Positions 38,701 to 51,600 of a stretch of 64,000 nt of DNA are shown here, in pieces (position 1 is the stretch's first letter; each line of letters starts with the position of its first letter). The translations under genes were made by a program, and so were the position numbers. Under the pieces are notes generated by a model. It was not told the DNA's origin, ran no database searches, and saw only the letters and a list, made by a program, of their open reading frames with translations. Source of the DNA: Stratiolaelaps scimitus (lineage: Eukaryota; Arthropoda; Arachnida; Mesostigmata; Laelapidae); assembly GCA_019614645.1 (NCBI GenBank), contig JABWDB010000002.1, positions 15,165,501 through 15,229,500 of the forward strand, read 5' to 3'.

Positions 38701-41700
38701 CAGTCATGCGCCGAAACAAACTCGTGGGCCCAAAGTTCATACGTTTAATTGGATGACCTGGGCACAGCAATGTAACAAGAGTCTTGTCATAGCGATAAGT
38801 ATATTACCACGATAATTAGCAACCGCACAGGAGAGGTATATAAACATGAGCAATCGACGATAGAATTCGATTCACTTACGTGCCCTTCATATCTTGTTCG
38901 TATTTGCGGACCTCCTGACGCATTTCTTCAACCGCCGAATGTTCTGCAGCAGGAACCTTCGACACAACATGCTCGAACTGTTTCACCACCTCGTTGACGG
39001 CATCCTGAATCACCTTTCTCGCGCATGCGGGACCTGAGAATAGCCAAAAATAACGCATATGGTATTATTACGTTTCCTTGAATCGGCTCAAACGTGAAGA
39101 ACCGCAGATGGCCCAATCTCGAAATGACGAATGAAGAAATGGTACATCTAAAATACATCGATCGTATAACGAGTTTTGATCTAGGAGCTGACAACTGGGA
39201 GCATGTTATTTAATACCCATTGCGGCATGTCGTGCAACCGTACAATAGCCGCTCAGTAGTCTCGGGGGTGATGTAAGAATTATTGGTGACGTTTACAGTG
39301 ATCTCTTGGGCTACCCTTGAATCACGCAGCGAAAAGTTTCTTCGCTTGTAGATGGATCACTTATGGGGATAGGCGGTGAGTACCAAACGAGATGTGGAAA
39401 GATGTCGCGATGTGAAAAGAAATGGTCATTTAAAATTCCGCAGATGAAATCTTCTTCAGGAGCATGACTACCACCCCTTGCCGTCTTGGTTTCATATAGG
39501 CAGCTGATATGGGAGTATTGCATTGATAGGCCGAACATATACTGGTTTCCACCGCGTCGTCCGCAATCCGCCTTCATGGGAAGGCGGTCGGGCGCGAACG
39601 TCAAGGTAATTTTCTGACAGGCTTCATCAATGCAAACAGTAATTCCGTTGACGTTCAATGTTGACTTCGGAGTCAGCCCGAAAACATTTGGGCTCCAACC
39701 CTTGCGAAAAAAAAGCATAAAAAGAAATGAGCTTTTACCATCCTCTGGACTTATATTCTGCGCCTGACTGGCTGCGATGCACAGGGCAGCTAGGACGATA
39801 AAGGAACGCATATCTTCAGAGTGTTTTTTTTCGACTGCTTGAAACAACTGAGGATGCTCTAACGCAGCTCGGCGAGCGCGTTTTATAGAGCGAACGGATC
39901 TCTGTCTAACACCAGTAGAACGGCAGCTGGTCGCTTTCGTCACACCGTGCTCAAAAACGTACTTAGATCAACGCAAACCTTTAACAATAGCCGTTACTCA
40001 TGCGACAACGAAACTCCGTCATTTGGACTTCGCAGACATGTCTAGTCTTGAATCGAGGTTGGGCACCATCAACGACGTTCAATTCGAACTACCTTGTTGC
40101 GGAAACACCGTCGCGGAGGAATGTCACCAGGAAAATCATGCTGCTCTCCGACAGGAGGACTGCCCGCAAGGATTATGATTGACGTGACAATTGGGAAAGC
40201 TTCGACTCAGAGTATCTCTGAAAGGCCACCACGGCACGTCTCGCTAGCAACACACAAGCGCGTTTATCGCTTCCAACCGTGCCCTCCTTTCAAGCTGGCT
40301 GTATTGTATAGCATCGCTACCATTCGTCTGTTCTATTTATTCTATTATACTTATACACAATGTATGCGAAATAGTGAGCAGTGTCGTACCCATTCAGGTG
40401 TCCGCCTGTGCCACTACAGAGACGACTGGCAGATGCTAGGGTAAGCTGTTCGCGGAGCGACAGTCTACGCAAAACACACCTATGATTGACAAAGTATGTA
40501 CCGAGTTATGTACAAATTTACGTTGGGTCTCCTCGTGCAACTGTCTCTGGACAGCTACACGGGTGGCCGTCAGACAACGGCGTACGGGTGTCGTCCGCTG
40601 TGACCCGATGTCTACTAATGTCAATGAATGATGCCATTGATGGCGACGGCTGATTACGCGTGATGATGAACGAGGCTGCGATTCTGCTTGTTAGTTTGCT
40701 CCATTTCAGCAACAATATGAAGTAAGTTGTTGGTCTTTCAGGCTCTGCCGAACTCCAGTCAATTAGTTTTATCGAAACGAGCGCAATACCCACGCTCTCA
40801 ATGGAGGTGGATGCAAAAAAAGGTGGCACAGAATCAAGCAGAAAAACGAAATGCCGAGAATAGTCGGCTCGTAGTTACCAGGTCTAAGATAGAAGCACTT
40901 TGCAGCACCCTCCGAAATGGCGTCAGGGAAAGTTTACAGAACAATGAACCTACCCTGTACTGGGAGGCAGCCTAAAGAGCTGAGTTTGCATTAGTGGAAT
41001 GGAAAGAAAATAGATCGTTTATCACGACTTCAACTGTCTTCCAACAACCTGAAAAGAACAACATGATTTACAAAGGGTAAATCAATTACTGCACCGCTCG
41101 TGCGACTACGTCTTGAGTGGTCCATTGTTCTATAATAAAGCAAAAAAGAGGATCGCGTCTATTTTCATGTGTCTATAGCATTCGACAGAATCGACTCAAG
41201 TGACTTCTTTCAAATTCGTCCGATTTCACATTGACAACGGCATCCTTGGGCTTAAGTAGTCTCACTTGTCTTTGTGATAGAAAATTTTTGTTTTTCCAAA
41301 CCACGCCAGGCATCCCTCAAGAACGATGTCACCAGACCTTCTACTCTATAAAACATTTTTATTCAGCCCGTTCAGGTAAATGATAATGCCGTGTGCGAAA
41401 TATCTCGACCCGCTCTTCGTGTCTCACGTTTGCCGTTGTGCGAATAGATCGTGCGCTCAGCCAGTGTCATTCGCACGGAGCCTCTCAAATGTTGTCGGTC
41501 TTTCGTATAAGCATTGATATTTCCATCAAGGTTTTTGTGCATGATTTGTGTTCATGTCTGCTACCATCATTTTAGCCCAATAGGGTCCAGTTCCCGTTCC
41601 TAGCCGAGGAATTCGCAGACTGAGTTGCTACGAGAGATTGCTAGAACGATGAAGTCCTCAAGCCTACCCCATCCAAGGAGACGGCAGATGCCCTCCCTCT

Positions 41701-44700
41701 AATGGAGAGGGCACCTCTCCCTCCGACACTCTGGCGAGTCGCAAGTTACGAGAAGGACGCAAGTTCCGAGACCCTGCGAGCAGTTGGTTAACAGGTGTCA
41801 GCTGAAACGGCACAACGCACCGTGTCCTGGACCGACCAGGCACTGTGTTGTTTCAGTCAATGACTTCGAGACGGTTGTCGATACCTCCAGCCAAGGATTT
41901 CCTGCCTGCGTTTCCAGTAGTTACTCAAGTGAGAAGTGGAAATTAGACATTTCGCCGAACAACGCGCACGAAAGCATGCCGTCAGGCTCGCTTGCGGACT
42001 GGCACCCTATGGCCGTGGGTTCGTTGAGTCCTCTAGTGGCTTAGGCAAAAACGTGATACAAACAGGCCACCAAAAATCCAAGGTGGCCCGGCCTTCGACA
42101 TCGGCCCTTTACTCTTCACTGCTGAAATCCTCACCGTCGACAAAATTGAGGAAGACAAGAGATTCATCGACTATTCTCGCGTTCCAGTCATTGGAATGAC
42201 GCGACAGCTACTACGGGATGTATTGTTTAGCCCACGGATATATCCTCAGAAAATCATTGCCAATCCCAAAGTGTTGCTCAATGTCGCCAAGATCTTGGAG
42301 CTTAAAAAGAAGTTTATACCCCATCCAATCGACCTTCGAAGCTGCTATGAATTCATTAAGGTAAGGCGCGACAATGAACGGAAATGAACGCACAGATATA
42401 TTCTATCATCGCCGATATAGTACAGTATGTACGAGATGTTTCAATGCAAAACTAATCATTCACCGAACGCAAGTGCTGTTTGTTCTAGTCGATGTGACAT
42501 TCGTGCCGTATGCACCGTATGTCCCATTGCATGCCATATCTAATTCTTCTTAGGTTATTTTCTACTTTGGATTCCCCATTCCCTACTAGAGTGAGTATCA
42601 ATCACTCTTTCTGTAACAAATATATATTGCTCTTACATTCTGATAATCAATCATATTTGGTTGATTAAGCTGCAACAATCAACATACGCCAATTGATCTG
42701 GGAACGTAAATGCGCTTCCTTGAGCTATTAAAAACACAGCTCATTCGTTTATATTGGCAAAATAATGATAATAAAGAATAGCGGTTGTACGAAGCGTAGA
42801 TGTCAAGTTATATGGCGTAATATGTCAAGAAACTAAATCACAAAATTACAGTTGTAAGTCTTTACGGCATCCCATAAACATAGCCACCTTATCCATAAAG
42901 GGTACATCGTCGCTCTACGAATACCGTTGTATCATGTTATAGCACACCGTTGGAATACAGAGCGGTAGACTTTGCCGAGACACAGCTTTATAGTATATGT
43001 TTTCGTAGCAGAGGAACCATTTGAAAACGATGAGAGAATTGGACGATTTGAACTTCGGCGATAATCGCGGATGCGTCGCAACCTTTGTCCCAATCGAACG
43101 ACAATTTATTTCGCGTTCATCAGATAGCCCTATAGCATTATTTGTTTGTTGCTAGTACTTGCGTTTTATTGCGAAGCACGCAACTGTTTCTTACCTCTTA
43201 GTGGACCAGCTCGTAGGAATATGTGTTAGTTATGTTCGAAAATAAGAAAATTGACAATTCAGCTTAACAAGAAGCTTCCACTAGTAATGTGCTCATTTGC
43301 TAATGTGAACATTTGCTAATTGAAAGAAATTTATATTCTACCATATTATTTATTTATTTATTTATTTATTCAGCAATGAAATTGAATGTCTACGATGTAA
43401 AGGTTTGCAGTGAAAGCGAATCACGAAATTTAAGTTGCAATATTTAGGTTTCCAGAGAAGATTAGTTGCTGACCTATGTAACGAGTAGCTAAGCGAACTG
43501 GCGCGATGAAATCGGTTGGTCGGAAAGAGCCCTGTCGATTGCAACTTAGAAACAACAAACACGCTTCTCACAGCCTCGACTGAGTCGTTTCGAGTTGTAG
43601 AAGTTAGAATAGGGTCTCTGATGCCTTCAACCTCGCATGTAGTCCGTGGGATATACCATTTAGTTGGCCCCTGCCTGACCGGAAGGAAGTTGAACCACCT
43701 GCGTTTGTCAATAGCTTCCGCTCACTATATACTCACTATATACAATATATATATCTTCTCACTATATATGGTGTCGAATTGTTTATTAGAGCCAAGCCAA
43801 TCTCTTCCACAAAGACATTATTATGATTCGTATGCAATAGGCGCTTCGATGAATATGTGCTAAACATCAATTGGTCAGATGAGAGCTCAAGTTCCAGGAT
43901 GGAGTCGACGGCACACGTTCGTCTAAAAATCAAGTGAATTGTTCCGCTGTTTGCCTGTAATTGTAGTCAGGCGGTACAGTGCTGTTCTAAGGGTTAAAAA
44001 TAAAAGAAAAACACGGTTCTCTGCCCTCCAAAACCACGTTCACCTGACACTATTGTCACTTAACGGTATTACATGCAAAAATTCGTGACATCCCCATTTG
44101 TTCTTCGTCCTAACTGTTCATATGATATTACAGAAAGGAAGCAAGCCATGCGTCAAATGACGAAGAACTTGTTTGATATGATACATAAATGTAATTAGCC
44201 AAATGAGCTGCTACTGTGATTTGACGACGCGTTACATCGATAGGTCCAGCACCGAGATAAAGCAGTTAAAGTTATCTTCCAGAATAATCGATGTATCGAA
44301 TTGACGCAACGTGCCCCTCACATGAAAGAGGGGATCTATATCTGGCATATTTTTAGAGAGTAACATATATTTCAAGACAAATAGACGAAAGACTAAAACC
44401 AGAAATCGTCTTGTTGAAAAATGGCACAATTCAGCTAAAATTTCACCAGCGTGTCAAAACTTTAACCAAAGTTTAACCTCCTCTGCGATAACTTTTTAGG
44501 AACTCGTTCTTTTTCTTTTCAGCCTTGAAACACACGTAACTATATATATATATACGTGTGTTTCAAGGCTGAAAAGAAAAAGAACGAGTTCTATATATAA
44601 CAAAATGGATAACAAAAGAAGAAAAACTTCTTGACAAGTTGTTACCTTCAAACCGGTTGAAGTTTGGTTAGTTTCCCTTAGGGTTGTGTAATGTTTGTCT

Positions 44701-47700
44701 AATATGGAGAAATGATTCTTCCTAAATATTAGAAAAAAAAGCAATTTTCTTCTTTGGAGTTCTTTATCGTCTTTCCTTATTTGAAGATTCTTGCCAGGCA
44801 CGAATAAGGAAGAAAATAAGCAAAGGTGGCCCCGACAGGTCCTCATAGTAATCCCTAAAGGGTTAAGAGCTGAGGCCTGTCAGAGAGAAGAACAGCTGAG
44901 AGTCAGCTCGAAAAAAAATATATATATGTATATGAAATATGTGAGATTGAAACGGACTACATCTGATGGAGATAGTTTGTTCGAAGCTGGTCCCAGCGGC
45001 TTAAGGCTAAAGATTTCGATTGGATCCACAACCCAGGCTTGAAATGGGCAAAGAAGCAGATTTCTCTCTGGAAGTTGTATGCCTGGAAAATATGTCGCAA
45101 TCAGCTTGAGAGCTACGGATTAGCCACACCACTGTCTTAAATCAACGGGACGAATTCGGAATGGGTAAAGGACCACATTGGAAGCACTGAACATATGAAC
45201 TCATTGGAAGTACAAGTGACAATCAACCGCTCGTCGGGTCATTGCTTGGTAGGCAGCAACAGGCTCAAATTTTGCGAACCTTTTGATACGAGTAACATAA
45301 TTGTTCCAGAGAAGAATATTTTACGAGAAAATAACGGTAAAATCCGAGACATCCCCCACATCCATTTACAGAGGATCATGTTGTGCCATTGGTGGTATCT
45401 GAAAGGAGTGTTCTACTGCGAGCTGCCTAAGGGAGATGGAACAGACTAACACAACGCTTAAACGGGCCGTTAGCCAACAATTGACAAAAAAAGGGCAGAA
45501 TATTCTTGTGCATAACCCTGCTAGACCTTATGTGACTTGGGCTACCCGGCAAACTCTGACAGACCTTGGACCAGCAAAACTGCCATGCTTCAATTATATA
45601 TATCCAGACGTTTCTCCGTCGAGTTACCATCTGTTCAGATTCATTGTGGACACCTCAAGTGAACTATTCAAAACAGAAGCAGATATCCGAAAATGGGTAT
45701 ATGAATGGACGGCTTCCATAAACGCCCCTCTGTTTTTCGAAGGAATCCGTCTGCTGCCCGAACGGTGGCCGGGGGCCTTGAAATTTATCTTTTGTTAAGA
45801 ATGTTCGTTCCTTGAAAGATTAGGAACAACATTGGAGTGAGCGAAGAATTTGCGAAGAATCCTTTCGACCCAATAAGTGTCTATAAGGTGTGACGCCGAG
45901 GACAATGCCGCAAGAATGTCGGATCCGCAGGTTGCTGGGAACGGCTTGTCTGATGAGGTAGAAGCCTGCCACTCGTCGTTGCTTCGTAGTACTGTTAATT
46001 CTGAAGATCCGGACTAACTTAGAGTAAAGATCAAGCGGGGGGCGTGAGTTTAGTGGGCAGGTTCGCCACTCCATCAGGCAGGAGTCTCAGATCACCATGG
46101 CAAAATACCTTAGTTGCGAGGTCTGGTCTGCATGAGCATTCTCGGTTGTAAAAAAAAAAAAAAAAAAAGTGTCTATAAGCCCCTTCGTTGTGTGAATATA
46201 TACCGAGAGTCCTTGAAACAAAGCACATGATATTATAATATAAACAAAAGATTAAAAATGTGACTCACGCCCATCCGTGCCACACACCAACTGAATGGCC
46301 TGTCGCTATCTGAGAGGTTGATGTCCTCGTAAATAACAATAATTATAGTAATCGTGGCTGGGTCGTAAAGGATAATGCTTGAGACAACTGCTGTCTTTAG
46401 GAGTGTACAAAAGGACTACTATCTATCTTCTATCGTTGGGTCTATAGGACAGCGTTTGCAAAATCTGTACATCCAAGATAAAATTTCATTTTCATACACG
46501 TATATTGGGCGCAATTATTAATTAAAACTGAACTGTTAATAAAAATAAATGTCCACTCCATGCCACTGTATCCCGCGCCACCCCGGTCTGATTTAGTGCT
46601 ACCGTCTCCATAGAACCGTATGCAGACCCTTTATTATATTAGAGAATAATTGGAATATTGGAATATGGTCTTCTTTCAGGATGACACCTAACAAGTGTAT
46701 ACAAGATACGTCTTTTTTCTCTCCACAAGAAAACACTCTTGATTTCAGTTATGAAGAAGTGTTTGATTCAAACTAAAGCAATTTTGTCGAATTGTCAATT
46801 ACCTCTCGTACTGATCATCTAACGCAGAAGCCCCAACTAAATGCTCTCCAACCTCGTGGATTTTCAGGCAGCCGAGAAAGGAAATATGGCGGAGTTTCAG
46901 CGACTGCTCGCCGCTGATGAGCGTCGCATGCAATTCCGGGATTCGCGTGGGCGACAGGCAATCCACCACGCCGCGACCCATGATCGAATTAACATACTCG
47001 AATTTATACTCAACAGACCCAATGCAGATCTGCGCCCATTGGACAACGAAGGTATGGTGACAGCTAAATACGGTCGTAAGGTGTACGGTGCAGAGTGCGA
47101 AGATTCCGATCGTCGAAGTACGACCTTCACGGTCAATACATTCTTAAGTGATTAAAGGTCACCCCACCGGAAAAGTGCAGATTGTCTGTATTATTTCGGT
47201 GTTATAACTTCAAGCGTGATATGTTCACTTCACTCAGTATAATTTTTGAAGGTAGCATCCGTTTCGACATAATGCGATTATGTGATCGTGACGGTTAGAA
47301 TGCTCCTCTGGAGATTTCCAGTTCGAACCCCAGCGGCCGATAGCCTCAGATCTGTCCTTAAATGTCCTGTTCTGTTTTTCGTGTCAAATCACAATGCACA
47401 CTGATCTCAATCAGTATATTTACATCTGTTTCTGTCACTCTTAGTAATAAAAAATTGGCGGCAAAATAACAACATTCGCAATAACATTCACTTGAACCAG
47501 CTAGAGCATGAAGCCGACTAAAAATTGATCAAAGTAAACATTCTTAATACAAAAAAAAGGCTTCTAGCGTAAGGTCCATGTCCAATTATTATCAGAAGGG
47601 AACGATTCCTTCTTAAAAGTTCCCCCCAGTAACAAAACTCATATGAAAGACCAAACCGAGCGCGAGACTGCAATCCAATTTCTCAATAACTGTGAAAACG

Positions 47701-48614
47701 CCAGCACATGGTCAACGTGATCTATAATGAATTTACCTGATATTCTTATTTGTAGTAAGGGTAAATATATTTATTGACAAATTTACAATTAGAATTTGTT
47801 TCCAGGGATTGAAGGGGGGGAGGGGGATTAGTAGGGGACCGAGACCAAGGCTGACATTGTCCCGAGGATTTAATACGGCCTGAGATATGGCCATGTAGAC
47901 AATATTTAATGTCGTTCCACCACGAGGACAAAGGGTGCATTGTCGTTACCTGAATTAACGATGACTGTTTCTGTAAAGGCTTGTCATCACGCAGCCTAAG
48001 TTCATAGACATTTACCCTTCATCTATTAGGTTCGCGGCCATGCAAACAATTTCCTGTGGTGCATTTGATATATCGATGTGTCGGCCCCGCTTTATGTTAA
48101 GTACAAAAACGAACTGCTGTGGTGTTGCAAGACTAAATCCAAAAAGGGAACTAACGGAGTAAACGGCAAAATAGTGTTCATAAATAACGATAGTGCCCTC
48201 GCTGTGCAAAAGGAGACAATGCCATTGCCTACCTCGGCCTGACACCCTGTCCCCGACTGATTCACTAATTATTGCGTGCAGTAAAACACACAATAAATAA
48301 CGGGAGTGCATGCTGTGATATTATCGAAAGTAAATAACTCTATCAGCATTGGGATGGAGATTTTGAAAGGAGCAACACAAGTGAAGGTGATTTCTCAGCC
48401 CGCTTAGACTTTTTGAGTAACAACCTCTCCCGTTAGCAGCGCCTGTTTTCGTTGGGCAGTAAGAATCAGATCGAAGTAATGTCGACTCTTTATCTCAATA
48501 CCCAGATTTAGCTACATGTCTGTCATATTTTATACGTTTGCCGAACTTGTTCAGTGGAGGGCGAAGCCTCGTCTAGCATAGTGATCATAGGTGAAGACAG
48601 CCCTTGCTATTAGG

Positions 48615-48678
<64 letters not shown>

Positions 48679-51600
48679 GTATATGTATATGTATATATCA
48701 GTCATACTATTATGCTGAGATATGAAGACACTATTGCCATATTGGAAGTGCTGAATATATTATGCTTCGTATATTAACTGGCTATTAGCTTGCTGCATTT
48801 GGAGCAGTTCGCTAATGAATCTGTGGCACGTAGCATAACATGTGCCTGACACGCCGAATAGATAGGTTTTAACGAGCGCTCCCACTAAAGCGAAGCTGTC
48901 GCATAATAGCTGCTTCTTAGATTATGCTTTCATCAATGCAAAATATCGGAAGAAGCGTCCACGTCGCCCTGCGGAATGCCAATTAGGAGAGCTTTTCATC
49001 TAGTCGGCGTTGTAAAAGAGACTAATAATGTCCTAAGCATCTAATTGTCCAGACCTGGGTGTGCACCGTCGTTATAGTAGGCACAATCTCGTCATCTGCG
49101 TAACGCACGGTGCTGAGGAGGGAGCGGAAGAAAGCTTGGCCGCGAGGAGCTAATACCGGCTACAGAGGACCTTAAGGAAGCTCAAGGCCATAACATAGCT
49201 TCTAAATTGGCTGCCGTCAGAGTTAAGTCAGGGAATCCGATCCCTTGTCAGCCTCTGACGAGATGCCGAGTCCGTTCATATTCCTAAAGCCTTGAGTTGG
49301 GGTCAAGTCAAGTGACGTCACCTGAGTCCAAGATTAAGATATAACACTGAGACATAGTTAAACTTGGCATACGCGTGGCTGTCGCGCATCTTATTGGCCT
49401 GATACCTTTTAAGCACATCTTAGGTTACTCAGAGAGATCGTCTCCAACCAATGTCACATATGACAACGTAGCCATTCTCTGGATCATACACTTTTCCAGA
49501 TCTCTCGGATAGTGGTGACGATCCGTTTTGATTTCGTCGAATCCGTGCGGATAACAATCTTGCTATGAATGATCTGGCAAGCCAACGATGAGTCCCTTCG
49601 CATTTCGCGTAGCTGCACTCCTAGTCCTCTAGCCATTGCGCCATTTCCTACCGCTTCATGGTGCATAGTGTGCAACGACCGAGCCACATGCATGGATTGA
49701 ATGTGGCCAGATGGCGAACAAGTTTCGGCAAATCTCACCGATGTTCACGCCGCAAAACAGTTGGCGTGAACAATAATCGTATTGTCTTTGGCGTTAGAAT
49801 CTATCGTTGGTTAATCGCCTGTGCCGAAACGATCATCGGATGAAACATAGCTTGCGCGCTGAATGTTGGAAGGGTCTCGGGTATACAGCGGAAGTACACG
49901 TCACGATTCTTCCGTATGTATGCATTAGACATCGATTTGTTGCAGGTATGATAACGGACGTCTAGTCAACATTAGAATAATGTGGTACGTCTCAAAACAA
50001 TCTCAATCCTTCCCCTGGGCAATTGAATTTTGTCGAAAAGTACTAATTGCATTCTTGCACTATAACGGCCAGTCAGTCAAGATACACACACATTGGCCGA
50101 TCGGCCTCCAGTTGTAATGAATAACTGAATAGAAAGTGATGTATAATATATAATGTAGTCAACAGAGGCATCGTTGAGGTCAAACTACCCGATAAAAGTA
50201 GGCAGAACCATGTAGAGCCTAAGTTTCACGGCTAACGCAGCACCACAGTCCCGTTCGTCCTGTGCGGGTGTCTATTGAACCCACACCCATTACCGGGTCT
50301 ATACGAGAGACGTTGCTTTCAACGCTAGTGGTCACCTCAGTCTTACCCAGGATCTTCCTGTTGTCAACCTATGTGACCACTCAGCGATCCCATTAGTCCT
50401 TTTGCACCGGCTTCCTAACTGCCTATAGCTTCTGCGTTTGGCATCGTTTGTATTGGCTGGCCCTCCATTACCAACGCATCGACGACTACGGAAATCGGTC
50501 GGTGGCTTCTCTTTCCACGGCCTTTCTCTGTGAACACCCCACAGCAAGATGTATGCAGACGATTTTGCAATGCAAAAGCCCTCTTCGTGGATGCACTGGC
50601 CTGAATGGGCCGCGAGATAAGTCAGGGAATACGACTCGACATACAGGGACGGGGAGGTTACACAGTCACCAAGAGCCTCTTAGGGTAGACCCGATTGTTG
50701 ACTCGCATAATAGTAAAAGTAATGTGCATCGTGCTCTGACGAAAGTTAGGGCGGGAGTCACCTATAGGTCGCTCGTTGAGATCTCCTGAGATCTCCTGTA
50801 ATTTTGTTCGAGTAAACAAAATTACAATTCGGTCCCTATTTATAATACCTGTCTCAAAGCGAAACAAGAGTTGTCACAAGTAATGACAAATAAGTGCACA
50901 AACAGATCGCTGTCGCTTCCGTTCGATGCAGCTCAATCACCTGGAAAGTGGCGCAGGCTATCCGTCAGTCTGTTTCTGCCGCCTCGGCATTTCGAGTGTG
51001 TTTAGACGACCAGACTGGCATCCATACTCGGGTCCCACCGGACAAGCAGCACCGGTAGGGGGTGTGGTCCGATGTCCTCCACCAGGAGCTGCGGGACTTA
51101 CTCCTTGAAACGGCGCCACACGACACCGACCGGGCTCGTCTCCGCGCGGTCAATCGGGCAGGTTTAGGGGCGTGGCTCTAAGCGCTTCCCTCCTCATCTC
51201 TTAGCATTCGCCGACCTCCCTCTTCGATTCTACGTGGACCCCCGCCTCGGGCCCCTGTGGTTGCGGCCCGGGTGCGGGGACCCTGTCAACGCCGATGGCC
51301 ATGAAGGCCTATCGTGCGAGCGCAGCGCCGGTATCCCTTGCACAAGTGAGCCGCGGGTCCTCCACGCTGCGGATGAGCGCCGGCCCGACAGCCTCATTCC
51401 ATTCCACCAGTTACAGCAGCTACTTTGGGACGGCACGATGGGACGGTTGGGACGGCACTTTGGTTGCCACTCAAGCCACTTCTAAGGTCAGCTACCATGG
51501 AACCACCTCCTTCACTCAGTATGCGGAGCAGACCAAGCTACGGAAGTAAGCCGCCGTGCAGGCACCCCGCGTCTTTTCCCCTCTTGCCTTGGAAACCTTT

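Larger units (their letters stand above)
38193..41290. repeat. Segmental duplication unit containing gene D
   Basis: Second copy of the unit at 31436-35330, similar through introns and flanks, so the exon-3 difference between C and D stands out against conserved non-coding sequence. Confidence 0.8.

Noticed and set aside
42211..42393. Minus-strand 60-aa frame (VAPYLNEFIAASKVDWMGYK...)
   Set aside because: Looks protein-like, but has no acceptor, promoter or family match; retained only as a caveat for the opposite-strand candidate exon.
44500..45795. The 39-bp palindrome as terminal repeat of the mariner remnant
   Set aside because: Both arms lie on the same side of the transposase and no matching copy was seen at the other end.
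48012..48311. 99-aa minus-strand open frame with a signal-like start
   Set aside because: It is antisense to a LINE tail copy and has no splice partners or similarity to the nested array.
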